From Mesorhizobium sp. M00.F.Ca.ET.216.01.1.1 (GTDB lineage: Bacteria; Pseudomonadota; Alphaproteobacteria; Rhizobiales; Rhizobiaceae), in the NCBI RefSeq assembly GCF_004010325.2, contig NZ_SADR02000002.1, positions 1-64,000 on the forward strand: a stretch of 64,000 nucleotides of DNA, in the 5' to 3' direction. Position numbers and translations under genes: made by a program. Of this stretch, positions 35,805 to 43,674 are shown one piece after another. A model generated the notes under the pieces. The model was given only the letters and a program-made list of their open reading frames with translations. It was not told the origin of the DNA and did not search any database. How positions within the stretch are numbered: position 1 is the first letter of the stretch; each line of letters begins with the position of its first letter.

Positions 35805-35950
35805 GCAAGAAATACATCCTCGACGAAGACCACCAGGTCGTCGAGGTCGATCTGTTCACATGGGCGCGCTGGTACGAGACCCAGAACAACCACGTCGCTT
35901 CGACCGAGACCGAGCTTTTCCGGATATCGCGTTGGCGTGTTCTCTGCTAA
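35801..35950 (+). CDS. Short, probably truncated island protein
   Basis: A 49-residue product from GTG 35801: MSKKYILDEDHQVVEVDLFTW, then ARWYETQNNHVASTETELFR and an unrelated-looking ISRWRVLC tail. The beginning resembles phage-type proteins that are normally longer, so I suspect the gene was cut by the insertion that left the IS5 remnant to its right. Last member of the coupled chain. Confidence 0.5.
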   Translation: MSKKYILDEDHQVVEVDLFTWARWYETQNNHVASTETELFRISRWRVLC

Positions 35951-36059
35951 GCTTCTGTTCCTGGCGCGACCACGCCGATCCAATGGGTGACAGGAAGGGC
36001 AAAGAACCACCCTTCTGAGACGCTCGGGAAGGTGAATTTTCGATCCGTTGCTGACCTTG

Positions 36060-36422
36060 CTACGCGACGTAAAAATCAGTTTGGTTGGGCGCTTCTGGTA
36101 TCGGTGAGAATATGGCGCTTGCGGCCCTTGATCTTCTTGCCGGCATCAAAGCCGCGTGGGCCGCCGCTTTCGGTGGTTTTGCCGACTGGCTGTCGATAGC
36201 GCCCGCCGTTGGCTCGGCCGCCCGCCCGGCAAGGAGGCGCGCCGCCATGACCAGCGTTTCGTTGATGATGTCGAGCATACCGCTGTCACGCAGCCGGTAG
36301 AAATAGTGCTGAACCGTCGTGAAGGGCGGAAAATCCTTGGGCAGAAGCGCCCACTGACAACCCGTCATCCGATCCTCCGTAGTCTTCGCAAACCACAGAG
36401 AATCACAAGCCGCTGAAATCAC
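36060..36422 (-). pseudogene. IS5-type transposase remnant, frameshifted
   Basis: The translation holds RMTGCQWALLPKDFPPFTT, VQHYFYRLRDSGMLDIINE and AGAIDSQSAK, the N-terminal half of an IS5-family DDE transposase with the first catalytic aspartate region (AIDSQS). After SAK the family sequence KTTESGGPRGFDAGKKIKG continues in another frame, explained by one missing base near 36190. The C-terminal half with the remaining catalytic residues and the element ends is absent. It is inert. Confidence 0.85.
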
Positions 36423-36468
36423 TCAACATAATGTTCGTTTCGGCTCTCAGAGACCGGAGAGAACCTTT

Positions 36469-37179
36469 ATGCGAAACTCTTCAAGAACATGGTTATACCG
36501 TGCAAACGAGAAGTTCGCGGCCACCGTATCGGCGGGCTCAAGAGTGCTCGACGCCGGCGCTGGCGATCAGAAATATGGGCACCTCTTTGCGCATTGTGAC
36601 TATGAATCTGCAGACTTCGAACTGGTCAACAAGCCGTATGCGAAGTCGACGTATGTTTGCGATTTGGCAGCGATACCTGTCGAGGATGGGCGATTTGACG
36701 CGATCATTTTCAACCAGGTCATGGAACACCTGCCGCAACCGGCACTGGTTCTCAATGAACTTGGAAGGGTGCTGAAGCCCGGTGGAACGATGATCTGCAG
36801 TGCTCCGTTGTTCTATGAGGAGCACGAACGACCTTACGACTTCTACCGATACACGCAATTCGCCTGGCATTTTATGATGAAAGAGGCGGGCTTCACCATC
36901 TTGAACATCGATTGGCTGGAAGGATATTTCGGCACCGTCGCCTACCAGCTTGAGACGGCTTCGAAATATCTTCCGCGAAGATCATATCGAACGGTGCCAG
37001 GAGTACTTGGCTGGTCTGCAGTACCTGTTTTGATCTTTAGTCGCTGGCTGTTTCATCTGCTGGCTCGCTTCCTCTATGTCTTGGATGAGCGTGGAAAACA
37101 CACTTCAAGTGGCTTTCCCAAGAACTATGTTGTAATCGTTCAAAAACCCGCAGCACGGCCAACCGCAGCTCGATCTTAG
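36469..37179 (+). CDS. SAM-dependent methyltransferase on the island
   Basis: A 236-residue class I methyltransferase. Motif I is VLDAGAGDQKYGH, then DFELVNKPYAKSTYVCDLAA, IPVEDGRFDAIIFNQVMEHL and LKPGGTMICSAPLFYEEHE, typical of Methyltransf_11 enzymes in polysaccharide or glycan clusters. The C-terminal 60 residues have a hydrophobic patch (LGWSAVPVLIFSRWLFHLL) suggesting membrane association. Its base composition is visibly less GC-rich than surrounding genes, in line with recent acquisition. No glycosyltransferase partners are present, so it is probably residual cargo. Confidence 0.82.
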   Translation: MRNSSRTWLYRANEKFAATVSAGSRVLDAGAGDQKYGHLFAHCDYESADFELVNKPYAKSTYVCDLAAIPVEDGRFDAIIFNQVMEHLPQPALVLNELGRVLKPGGTMICSAPLFYEEHERPYDFYRYTQFAWHFMMKEAGFTILNIDWLEGYFGTVAYQLETASKYLPRRSYRTVPGVLGWSAVPVLIFSRWLFHLLARFLYVLDERGKHTSSGFPKNYVVIVQKPAARPTAARS

Positions 37180-37180
37180 C

Positions 37181-37975
37181 TTGGAAACCAGCCGCGTGCT
37201 GCGCGAGCACTATGAGGGCTTCGGTCGCTTCGCGCTCTTCAACGCCATGCTGTTGCATACGCTGCCGGTGCAAATCATCAATTGGAAAGACCACTTGCTC
37301 AAGGAACCGGAGGAGCGGGTACGCGAGGCAAGGCCGAACGAGGAGGTCGCGATATTCGCCAATCTGGAGCGCGGCTATGACGTCGCCGTCGAATTCGCGA
37401 TGGCAACCGGCGCTCGCCGCCGGGAGATCGTTCTCCTCGAATGGACGGCGGTTGACTGGTTCAACGACCGGATCACTTTGCATGGCAAGGGCGACAAGAA
37501 ACGGGTCGTGCCGATGACGCCAGATATTCGCGAATTGCTATGGACACAGAAGGATCATCACCCGACGCGGGGTCTTCACCTTCGTCTCCCGATACACGCG
37601 CCGGACAGCCGACGGCCGAGCCTACGAGCGCGGGCGGCGCTATCCGATCACGGCGACTGGCTTGGAAGCTGCCTTCAAACGGGTGCTATCGAAGGCCGGT
37701 GTTATCGATTACCGCTTCCACGACAACCGCCATACGGCGGCAACCCGGCTATTGCGGGCGACAGGAAACTTGCGGCTGGTTCAGCGCTTGCTAGGTCATA
37801 GCAACATCGAAACGACGACGAAGTACGCACATGTGACGGATGGCGATCTGGCGGCCGGCATGCTTGCCACCGCCGCGCGGAATCCCCGGCGCGGCGTCGA
37901 AATCCCCGGAAAAATCCCCGGACGAAGCCGAGTCCAAAGCCGCAAGCGATTGATTAGAAAGGGGAACTCATTCCG
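37181..37975 (+). pseudogene. Tyrosine recombinase (integrase), frameshifted and truncated
   Basis: All catalytic residues of a tyrosine recombinase can be found but in two frames. Frame one has the first arginine in MATGARRREIVLLEW and RITLHGKGDKKRVVPMTP; after the GGGG near 37572 the family sequence continues one frame over with TFVSRYTRRTADGRAYERG, FHDNRHTAATRLL (His-x2-Arg), LLGHSNIETTTKYAHV (His and nucleophilic Tyr). The N-terminal arm-binding domain is missing, and the second frame has no stop before the att repeat. It lies next to the island boundary, as expected for the integrase. Confidence 0.85.
37897..37922 (+). repeat. AATCCCCGG repeats near island right end
   Basis: Copies at 37901 and 37912, with a third at 37881, match the pair at 34750-34773 near the other boundary. 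Here they also encode the GVEIPGKIPG tail of the recombinase. Confidence 0.5.
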
Positions 37976-38741
37976 TGCCTGTCACATCCGGCGTCTGCCA
38001 TGCAAGGTGCTGGCCGCCGTCGAGCGCGATCATCTGGCCGGTGACCGAGCGCGCCGCCCAGAGATAGCGGATGGTAGCGCCGAATTCCGGCAATTGCGGG
38101 CCGCGCTTGAGGATCAGGCCGGCGACCTGCGCGTCGAAATCCTTGTCGTCCTGGCGCATGTTCTTCAGCGTCGGGCCCGGACCGATGGCGTTGACGCGGA
38201 TGCGCGGACCCAGCGCCTGCGCCATCATTTCGGTGGCTGCCCACAATGTCGACTTCGACAGCGCGTAGGAGAAATAGCGCGGCGTCGGCCGCCAGACACG
38301 CTGGTCGATCATGTTGACGATCAGCCCCTCCTGGCCGTCCGGCAGTGCGCGGGCGAAGTACTGCGCCAAAAGCGCCGGCGCCTTCACGTGGATTGCGAAG
38401 TGCCTGTCCCATGCCGGCCCGTCGAAATCCTGGACGCTGTCGTCGACGAACAGCGAGGCGTTGTTGACCAGCAGCGAGACCGGGCCGAGCGCGGCTTCGG
38501 CACGGCCGACCAGATTGCCGGCGGCAGCCATGTCGGTGAGGTCGGCGGCGACAACCGCGGCGCGGCCATTGCGGCCAAAATGGCCGTCCCTGATCCGCGC
38601 TGCCAGTGCCTCAGCCTCGGCCAGCGAGCGGTTGCAGTGGATGGCGACGGCAAAGCCATGCGCGGCAAGATCCTCGACGATCGCCTTGCCGATCCGCCTT
38701 GCTCCACCCGTCACCAGCGCCGTTCCGGCGGCTTTGCTCAT
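37968..38741 (-). CDS. SDR family oxidoreductase, pteridine-reductase-like
   Basis: A 257-residue SDR. The cofactor motif TGGARRIG with two arginines is typical of NADPH-dependent pteridine reductases (FolM/PTR1 type), followed by HCNRS, LLVNNASLFVDD, and catalytic Tyr-x3-Lys in YALSKSTLWAATEMMA. C-terminal AIGPGPTLKNMRQDD is like FolM proteins, which reduce dihydromonapterin or dihydrofolate. It overlapped uvrC before the island entered. Expression of uvrC-pgsA-moaDE may have depended on its promoter. Confidence 0.88.
   Translation of the reverse strand: MSKAAGTALVTGGARRIGKAIVEDLAAHGFAVAIHCNRSLAEAEALAARIRDGHFGRNGRAAVVAADLTDMAAAGNLVGRAEAALGPVSLLVNNASLFVDDSVQDFDGPAWDRHFAIHVKAPALLAQYFARALPDGQEGLIVNMIDQRVWRPTPRYFSYALSKSTLWAATEMMAQALGPRIRVNAIGPGPTLKNMRQDDKDFDAQVAGLILKRGPQLPEFGATIRYLWAARSVTGQMIALDGGQHLAWQTPDVTGTE
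37976..37994 (+). repeat. Island attachment repeat, SDR side
   Basis: TGCCTGTCACATCCGGCGT, identical to 34595-34613. It covers the last codons of the SDR gene, which therefore keeps an intact 3' end after insertion. Confidence 0.85.
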
Positions 38742-39160
38742 CTGTCAATCCTCAATCGGTGCCCCGATTCCTGCATGCCGGCACCGTGCCGGCAAATTAT
38801 GACGCGCCAACGGTTAAATGCCGTTTTCACCTGGGGCAACATTGTGGCAAAGCGGCGGGACCAGCGTTTTGACCGAGCCAGGACTCGGAGGTCGGACCGT
38901 TATATAAGGCGGTGAACCCCTTGCACCAAGCCGCGTTCAGTGCGGCAGATCAAAGCCTCCTGACAACCGCTGTTGCGAAGATGCAACGTCAAGGTTCGGC
39001 CTCATTCGTGCCGGGGAATGACCCAAGTTCAGGTTCGCTTCAGCCGCATTTTGACACGACATTCGGAACCGTTGAGCGCCAGATCCGTTTATCCCCCCGG
39101 CGGGTTGAGGGGTGCTCATAACAACAAGCCTGTGTCCTGTGGCTTAAGGAGTAAAGAACA
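38742..39160. other. Upstream region of the outer-membrane gene
   Basis: About 420 bp with no supported gene. It separates the leftward SDR gene from the porin-like gene and must contain both promoters. TTATATAAGG at 38900 is the most AT-rich block, but a matching -35 at normal spacing was not seen. Confidence 0.4.
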
Positions 39161-39817
39161 ATGCAAGCCAATCTTAAATTTGCGCGGCCGCTGGCGGTTG
39201 CGCTCGGGCTCTTCGCCCTCGGCGGAACCGCCTATGCCGCGGACGTGGTGCAGGAAGAGCCGCCGGCACCCGCTCCCATTGCGGAACTTCCCGTGGCATC
39301 CTGGGCAGGCCCCTATGCCGGTCTGAGCGTCGGCTATGGCTTCAGCGGCCATGCCAAGGCAGAGGATATCGGCGTCAACGTCGGCACCGACGGCGTGGTC
39401 GGCGGTGTCTTCGGCGGCTACCAGTGGCAGCAGGAGAACTTCGTCTACGGTGCCGAAGCCGACATCGGCTACAACGGCGTCAAGGGCGAGAGTGATGACA
39501 TCGAAGCCAAAGGGGGCTTCGAAGGTTCGCTGCGCGCCCGCCTCGGTTACGCCGTCACCCCGGAGATCCTGCTCTATGGCACCGGCGGCGGCGCGCTGAA
39601 GAACCAAAAGATGGAAGACCATCTCACTGGTGACAGCGACACCAACACCATGCTCGGCTGGACGGCCGGTGTCGGCACCGACATCAAGATCACCGACAAT
39701 GTGTTCGGCCGTGTCGAGTACCGCTACACAGACTACGGCAGCAAGAATTTCGACGGTATCGGCGATGTCAAGTCAACCGACAACCGCGTCACCTTTGGCG
39801 TTGGTATGAAGTTCTAA
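39161..39817 (+). CDS. Outer-membrane beta-barrel protein (Omp25/31-like)
   Basis: A 218-residue outer-membrane protein. The signal peptide ends ALGGTAYA and the mature chain begins ADVVQEEPPAPAPIAEL, followed by WAGPYAGLSVGYGFSG and alternating beta strands (VVGGVFGGYQWQQENFVYGAEADIGY, LRARLGYAVTPEILLYGTGG) and the terminal Phe of VTFGVGMKF needed for barrel assembly. This is the small porin-like family of Rhizobiales (Omp25/Omp31/RopB relatives). AAGGAGTAAAGAAC precedes the ATG and a strong terminator follows. Confidence 0.9.
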   Translation: MQANLKFARPLAVALGLFALGGTAYAADVVQEEPPAPAPIAELPVASWAGPYAGLSVGYGFSGHAKAEDIGVNVGTDGVVGGVFGGYQWQQENFVYGAEADIGYNGVKGESDDIEAKGGFEGSLRARLGYAVTPEILLYGTGGGALKNQKMEDHLTGDSDTNTMLGWTAGVGTDIKITDNVFGRVEYRYTDYGSKNFDGIGDVKSTDNRVTFGVGMKF

Positions 39818-39837
39818 GTCGTCCAAGCCACGACACG

Positions 39838-39870
39838 AAAAAGCCGGGCCTTGCGCCCGGCTTTTTTATT
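39838..39870 (+). terminator. Intrinsic terminator of the omp gene
   Basis: AAAAAGCCGGGC, loop CTTGC... and GCCCGGCTTTTTT form a strong stem with a T-run about 25 bases after the stop. Confidence 0.92.
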
Positions 39871-39912
39871 GGCAGATTGGGAGAATCTCTACGCCGACGC
39901 AGCGCCTAAAAT

Positions 39913-40509
39913 TCAAGCCGGAACGCAGGGCTTCAGTTCCGGGAACTTCTCGTCGAAACGCGCCGCCCAGCGGGTCAGCCGGCTGCGGCCCTTTTCCCAT
40001 TTTCCGGCAAAGCGCAGCGAGAGATAGCCGAGGCAGGCGCGCAGCGCTATCTGGCCGGCGGTGATCTTCTTCGGCAGTTTCGGCGGATTGGCGTTGAGCA
40101 GATCGAGCGCGGCGGTGATCTTCGCCCACTGACGGTCGAGCCAGGGCTGATAGACCATGTCTTCAGGGCGGGTGCGCCGCTCGTAGACCATCGACAGCGC
40201 GCAGTCGCAGATGCCGTCGGCCAATGCCTCCAGCACTTCGGCCTCGAGGCGCTTGTCAGGATTGCGCGGAAACAGCGCGTTCTTCGACAGCCGGTTGAGA
40301 TGCTGGGTAATAGTGCGGCTGTCGTGGATCGAGCGGCCGTCGTCGAGCACCAGCACCGGGATCTTGCCAAGCGGATTGGCGCCGATCAGCTCGGCCGGCT
40401 TTTCCTCGGTTTTTATCGGCACGAGATCGACGGCGATGCCGGCATAGGCTGCTGCCATGCGCACCTTGGAACTGTAGGGGGAAGTCGACGCGTAGAGCAG
40501 TCTCGGCAT
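39913..40509 (-). CDS. Glutathione S-transferase
   Basis: A 198-residue GST. The N-terminal domain has YASTSPYSSKVRMAAAYAGI with a serine in the active-site position, NPLGKIPVLVLDDG with the cis-Pro and SIHDSRTITQHL for the gamma-glutamyl contact. The helical C-terminal domain ends WAARFDEKFPELKP. It belongs to the bacterial zeta/theta-like group; substrate unknown. No operon partner. Confidence 0.9.
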   Translation of the reverse strand: MPRLLYASTSPYSSKVRMAAAYAGIAVDLVPIKTEEKPAELIGANPLGKIPVLVLDDGRSIHDSRTITQHLNRLSKNALFPRNPDKRLEAEVLEALADGICDCALSMVYERRTRPEDMVYQPWLDRQWAKITAALDLLNANPPKLPKKITAGQIALRACLGYLSLRFAGKWEKGRSRLTRWAARFDEKFPELKPCVPA

Positions 40510-40840
40510 GATCGGGTTCCTGTTTGCGGGACAAGCAGTTTTGGCCGATCAGCCTTTGTCGAGCAACGGCCAGAAACCGAAAAACAAGCCGCCAGCAAAC
40601 ACGGCAATGGTTTCCGCGGCGATCTTTGACGCAATGAGCCGTAGCGCAGTCACAGAAAGAACTGCGTACGTCTCCACCGGACTTCGCCGCACGGCGAAGT
40701 CCTGGGAGCTGCGAAAAGATGTCCTCCGTCCGCCTCTGTTCTCGCCTTGCCGAGCACCCAAACCAGTGAGCGCGGCGCCGTTCCGGCACCCGCCCTCGAT
40801 GTCTTCGGCACTGTCCCCCGCGAGCGAGGAAACGCGACTA
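40510..40840. other. Spacer without a confident gene
   Basis: About 330 bp. One minus-strand frame ends at 40549 with a hydrophobic stretch (ETIAVFAGGLFFGFWPLLDKG) that could be a membrane micropeptide of about 35 residues from GTG, but no ribosome site supports it. Confidence 0.4.
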
Positions 40841-41266
40841 CTACTTCTTGGCCTTCGCCTTCGCGGGCGCTGCCTTCGGCTTGGCCGCCGGTGCAGCTTT
40901 CTTCACTGCTGCCGAAGACTTCGCTGCCGCCAACTTCTTTGCCGGTGCAGCCTTGGCCTTGGCAGGCGCTGCCTTCTTCGCTGCCGGCTTCGCCGCAGCC
41001 TTTGCAGCCGGTTTCTTGGCCGGTGCTGCCTTCGCCTTGGCGGGCGCAGCCTTGGCCGGTGCTGCCTTCTTCACCGCCGGTTTTGCGGCGGCTTTCGCAG
41101 CAGGCTTCTTGGCTGGTGCTGCCTTGGCCTTGGGCGCGGCGGCCTTCGGCTTGGCCGCAGGTGCCGCTTTCTTCACTGCGGTAGCGGCCTTCGCCGCCGC
41201 CGCTTTTACTGGTGCTTTCTTTGCCGGTGACTTGGATGCCGGCGCTTTGGATGACTGCTTAGCCAT
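40841..41266 (-). CDS. Histone H1-like Lys/Ala/Pro repeat protein
   Basis: A 141-residue, very basic, low-complexity protein made of repeats such as KAAPAKAKAAPAKKPAAKAAAKPA, with only Lys, Ala, Pro and a few Ser, Val and Thr. It resembles the C-terminal tail of histone H1 and the bacterial HctB/AlgP class that bind DNA without sequence specificity. There is no globular domain. The repeated units suggest length variation by recombination. The start MAKQSSKAPASKSPAKKAP lacks a strong ribosome site, but the amino acid pattern is unmistakable in this frame. Confidence 0.8.
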   Translation of the reverse strand: MAKQSSKAPASKSPAKKAPVKAAAAKAATAVKKAAPAAKPKAAAPKAKAAPAKKPAAKAAAKPAVKKAAPAKAAPAKAKAAPAKKPAAKAAAKPAAKKAAPAKAKAAPAKKLAAAKSSAAVKKAAPAAKPKAAPAKAKAKK

Positions 41267-41371
41267 ATCATGCCCCTTCCGTTGTGCCGACGGCCGTTAA
41301 TGACCCGGCGCGCAATGCATATCTGACTCGCGCTTGTCTAGCCAGCGAAGCATTAGGTTGATTATCAGAGT

Positions 41372-41554
41372 TTAAATTTCGGTAATCAACGGCAAGCGAC
41401 CATGCTGATCGTCGCAAAATTCCGTCGCGAATCTTCGACCTCCGCCATGGAGTTCTGCGACGGAAATTCTCCGCGCTCTATCGTCGTCTGTCTTCTCCAC
41501 AAGCTCGTGGATTTTGCAGCATCTGCCGCACTCTGTTCCTGAAATATGAGGCAT
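41372..41554 (-). CDS. Possible cysteine-containing hypothetical protein
   Basis: From ATG 41554 a 60-residue product MPHISGTECGRCCKIHELVE is followed by DDDRARRISVAELHGGGRRFA. The CGRCCK knuckle suggests metal binding or redox function. No ribosome site and no family are seen; codon use is not clearly gene-like. Listed as possible. Confidence 0.3.
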   Translation of the reverse strand: MPHISGTECGRCCKIHELVEKTDDDRARRISVAELHGGGRRFATEFCDDQHGRLPLITEI

Positions 41555-41675
41555 CGCAAAATATGTGACACGGCAAGATCTGCCATGACGCGGTAGCATT
41601 CGGATTTCTCGGCAGAGTTGTCAGGAAGCCTGCGCGAAATTCATCACGGGTCAGGCTGGGCATCAATGGCTACCC

Positions 41676-42057
41676 ATGGAGCTTGAGGTTCGTAGCGCAA
41701 ACGAGAACGATGCGGAAGCAGTGAGCCGCGTGATCCTGGCAGCGTTGCGGGAAAGCAAAGTGAAAGACTACTCGCAAGACATCATCGCTCGCGTGGAGCA
41801 GAACTTCAGCCCATCCGCGGTGCTGGCGCTGCTGAGGAGGCGAAAGGTTTGCGGTCATGCGTGACAGGATTGTTGGAACAGCCAGCCTGGATGGAAGAAC
41901 TGTTCGATCGGTATTTGTGGACCCTGAATTGCAACGTCGCGGCATTGGCAAACGACTTATGGCGGAAGTCGAGGACGCTGCGCGCGGCGATGGCTACCAC
42001 GGTGGCGAACACACCATCATGGAGCGCTCTCTGCGGCAGCCATCGAGGTCTGGTTGA
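41676..42057 (+). pseudogene. GNAT acetyltransferase, frameshifted
   Basis: The first frame encodes LEVRSANENDAEAVSRVILAAL, then VEQNFSPSAVLALLRRRKV up to about 41850; the second frame continues MRDRIVGTASLDGRTVRSVFVDPELQRRGIGKRLMAEVEDAARGDG, including the acetyl-CoA binding RRGIGKRLM. The join needs a frameshift near 41850 and the C-terminal strand after ARGDG is also degenerate. An originally complete GNAT gene has been lost by at least two changes. Confidence 0.8.
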
Positions 42058-42084
42058 GCCGGGGGGATTTCTGCGGCGCCAGAT

Positions 42085-42837
42085 TCAAACCCGGCTCATG
42101 AAGTGCGGCAGCGCCGATGCCAGCAACCCTGCGCCCGATGCGGCCAAGAGCGTGAGGACAGTCTTTCGAAACGTCGCTTCGCTGATGCCGATATAGAGCC
42201 TCGCGCCAACGAGCGTTGGTATCAGCATGGCCGGAGCGACAATGGCGAACATCGGCAGCATTTCAGCCTTGATCTTCCCGGTCACAATATAAGCGACCAT
42301 TGTCAGCGAAAGAGTCGCCAGATTGAAATTCTGGATGACAATGCGCTGCGTGTCCTTTTCCCACTGGCGCAGGACACACCATAATGTTGGAACCGGGCCG
42401 GTAAAACCGCCAATTCCGCCCATGATGCCGCCAATCAGACCTATTGCCCCGTCTGCAACATGACCGCCGATAGTCAAGCGAGGCAGACGACGAGCAAAAA
42501 GCATCAAGGGACACCAAACGATCAGCAGTGCGCCGAAGACCAACTTGAACAGCTGTACATCCAGCAAGGGCAGAATGGCGACACCAACTGGAATCCCCAT
42601 AATTCCGCCGAGCAAAAATGGCAGCAGAAGCTTGAGATCCAAGCCCCGGCGCACGGTGACGGCGGCGATGATCTGGCCCGTGAGCGCTCCAAAAACCGCC
42701 ATGGCACCAGCAAGCTGGGGCTCCACTGTCCAAACCCAAAACGACATAGCGACCAGGCTGAAAGCGAATCCGGACAGCCCCTGGACGAAGCCTGCGACGA
42801 TCGCTCCAATTGCAACAAAATAGACAAGCGAGTCCAT
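42085..42837 (-). CDS. TauE/SafE-family sulfite exporter
   Basis: A 250-residue membrane protein with about eight helices. The repeated half-motif is visible in VAGFVQGLSGFAFSLVAMSFW and GLIGGIMGGIGGFTGPVPT, typical of TauE/SafE (DUF81) permeases that export sulfite, sulfoacetate or other organosulfonates. GGGGGAAACAGCGCTGC precedes ATG 42837. Its 3' end runs towards the broken acetyltransferase. No taurine genes are near, so the substrate is open. Confidence 0.88.
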   Translation of the reverse strand: MDSLVYFVAIGAIVAGFVQGLSGFAFSLVAMSFWVWTVEPQLAGAMAVFGALTGQIIAAVTVRRGLDLKLLLPFLLGGIMGIPVGVAILPLLDVQLFKLVFGALLIVWCPLMLFARRLPRLTIGGHVADGAIGLIGGIMGGIGGFTGPVPTLWCVLRQWEKDTQRIVIQNFNLATLSLTMVAYIVTGKIKAEMLPMFAIVAPAMLIPTLVGARLYIGISEATFRKTVLTLLAASGAGLLASALPHFMSRV

Positions 42838-43071
42838 GCAGCGCTGTTTCCCCCGCGAGATATATCCGACGTGGTCGGAGGTCGTTGACTTGCATCGAAA
42901 TCCACCGCTTGCACAACGTTTCTCGGCTGCCTGAGTGGCGCGAGAATTCAGTCGCGATGCGATCACGTCACCTTCGCGCGCGATCCTCGATCGGGGCGGA
43001 GCGGAAACGGTCAAGGATAGGATCGATCGCGCCGCAAGCGGGAAACAGGGTCTTGAATCGGAAAGCCGCGA

Positions 43072-43524
43072 TCAGCGCAGGACGCGGCAGCGGCCGTTGT
43101 AGACCATCCAGCGGTCGAAGCCCGAGACGCAGAATTCGACGTTGTCGCCGATCGAAGCGAAGCCCTGGCCTTCCTCGATCAGGTACCAGATGGTGCGGGC
43201 GCGGCCGTCGGAGAGGCTGACGGTGGCGCCGCAATAGCGGCGGCCGATCGGCCAGGTTTCGTCGGCCGGCAGATAGCGATGCTGGTGGATGCGCTGGAAA
43301 TCGGTGATCTGCACATCCGGCAGATGCGGCACATGATGCACCTGGTAGGAGAAGCGGTCGGTGATCTTGTTCAGCACCCAGGCTTCGCCGCAGACCCCGC
43401 TGTCTTCCTCGATATAGACGCCAAGGTCGGCTGAGTGGGTCGCCGACGTGACGCCGAGAGGCGCGCCGAGCGGAGTGCAAAGAGAAATCAGTGCGGCAAG
43501 GGCGGATTTGGCGAAGCGAGTCAT
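43072..43524 (-). CDS. Secreted conserved hypothetical protein
   Basis: A 150-residue precursor with signal peptide SALAALISLCTPLGAPLGVTSA. The mature part has four cysteines (GVCGEAWVLN, RRYCGATVSL, VEFCVSGFD, GRCRVLR) that may form two disulfides, and a DRFSYQVHHVPHLPDVQI histidine-containing region. The pattern is known to me from Rhizobiales hypotheticals without a function. It is monocistronic. Confidence 0.78.
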   Translation of the reverse strand: MTRFAKSALAALISLCTPLGAPLGVTSATHSADLGVYIEEDSGVCGEAWVLNKITDRFSYQVHHVPHLPDVQITDFQRIHQHRYLPADETWPIGRRYCGATVSLSDGRARTIWYLIEEGQGFASIGDNVEFCVSGFDRWMVYNGRCRVLR

Positions 43525-43674
43525 GGCAGCCTCTCATGGTCGACTGCGCGCACTGTGCGGATTCGCCCGCTCGCGGTCAAGCGGTTGTAGAAACTATGGT
43601 TTCCACCTTCGGTATTGCCTTTGGCCAATGGCTGGTTTTGCCGAACGATAGGCCATGTCCACCCCTTGCAACGA

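Larger units (their letters stand above)
34595..37994. mobile_element. Decayed integrase island between uvrC and an SDR gene
   Basis: A 3.4-kb insertion flanked by the same 19 bp in direct orientation. It separates the SDR gene from uvrC; at the SDR end the stop of the SDR gene is followed by GGAATGAG, the same bases that carry the uvrC start at the other end, so in the uninterrupted state the two genes overlapped. Inside are a micro-cistron chain (34982-35950), an IS5-type remnant, a methyltransferase and a broken tyrosine recombinase next to one boundary. It is too decayed to excise by itself. Confidence 0.8.

Noticed and set aside
40848..41300. Ala/Phe/Gly-rich plus-strand frame
   Set aside because: It is antisense to the histone-like gene; its AGAAFFAAG repeats only mirror the Lys/Ala/Pro code.
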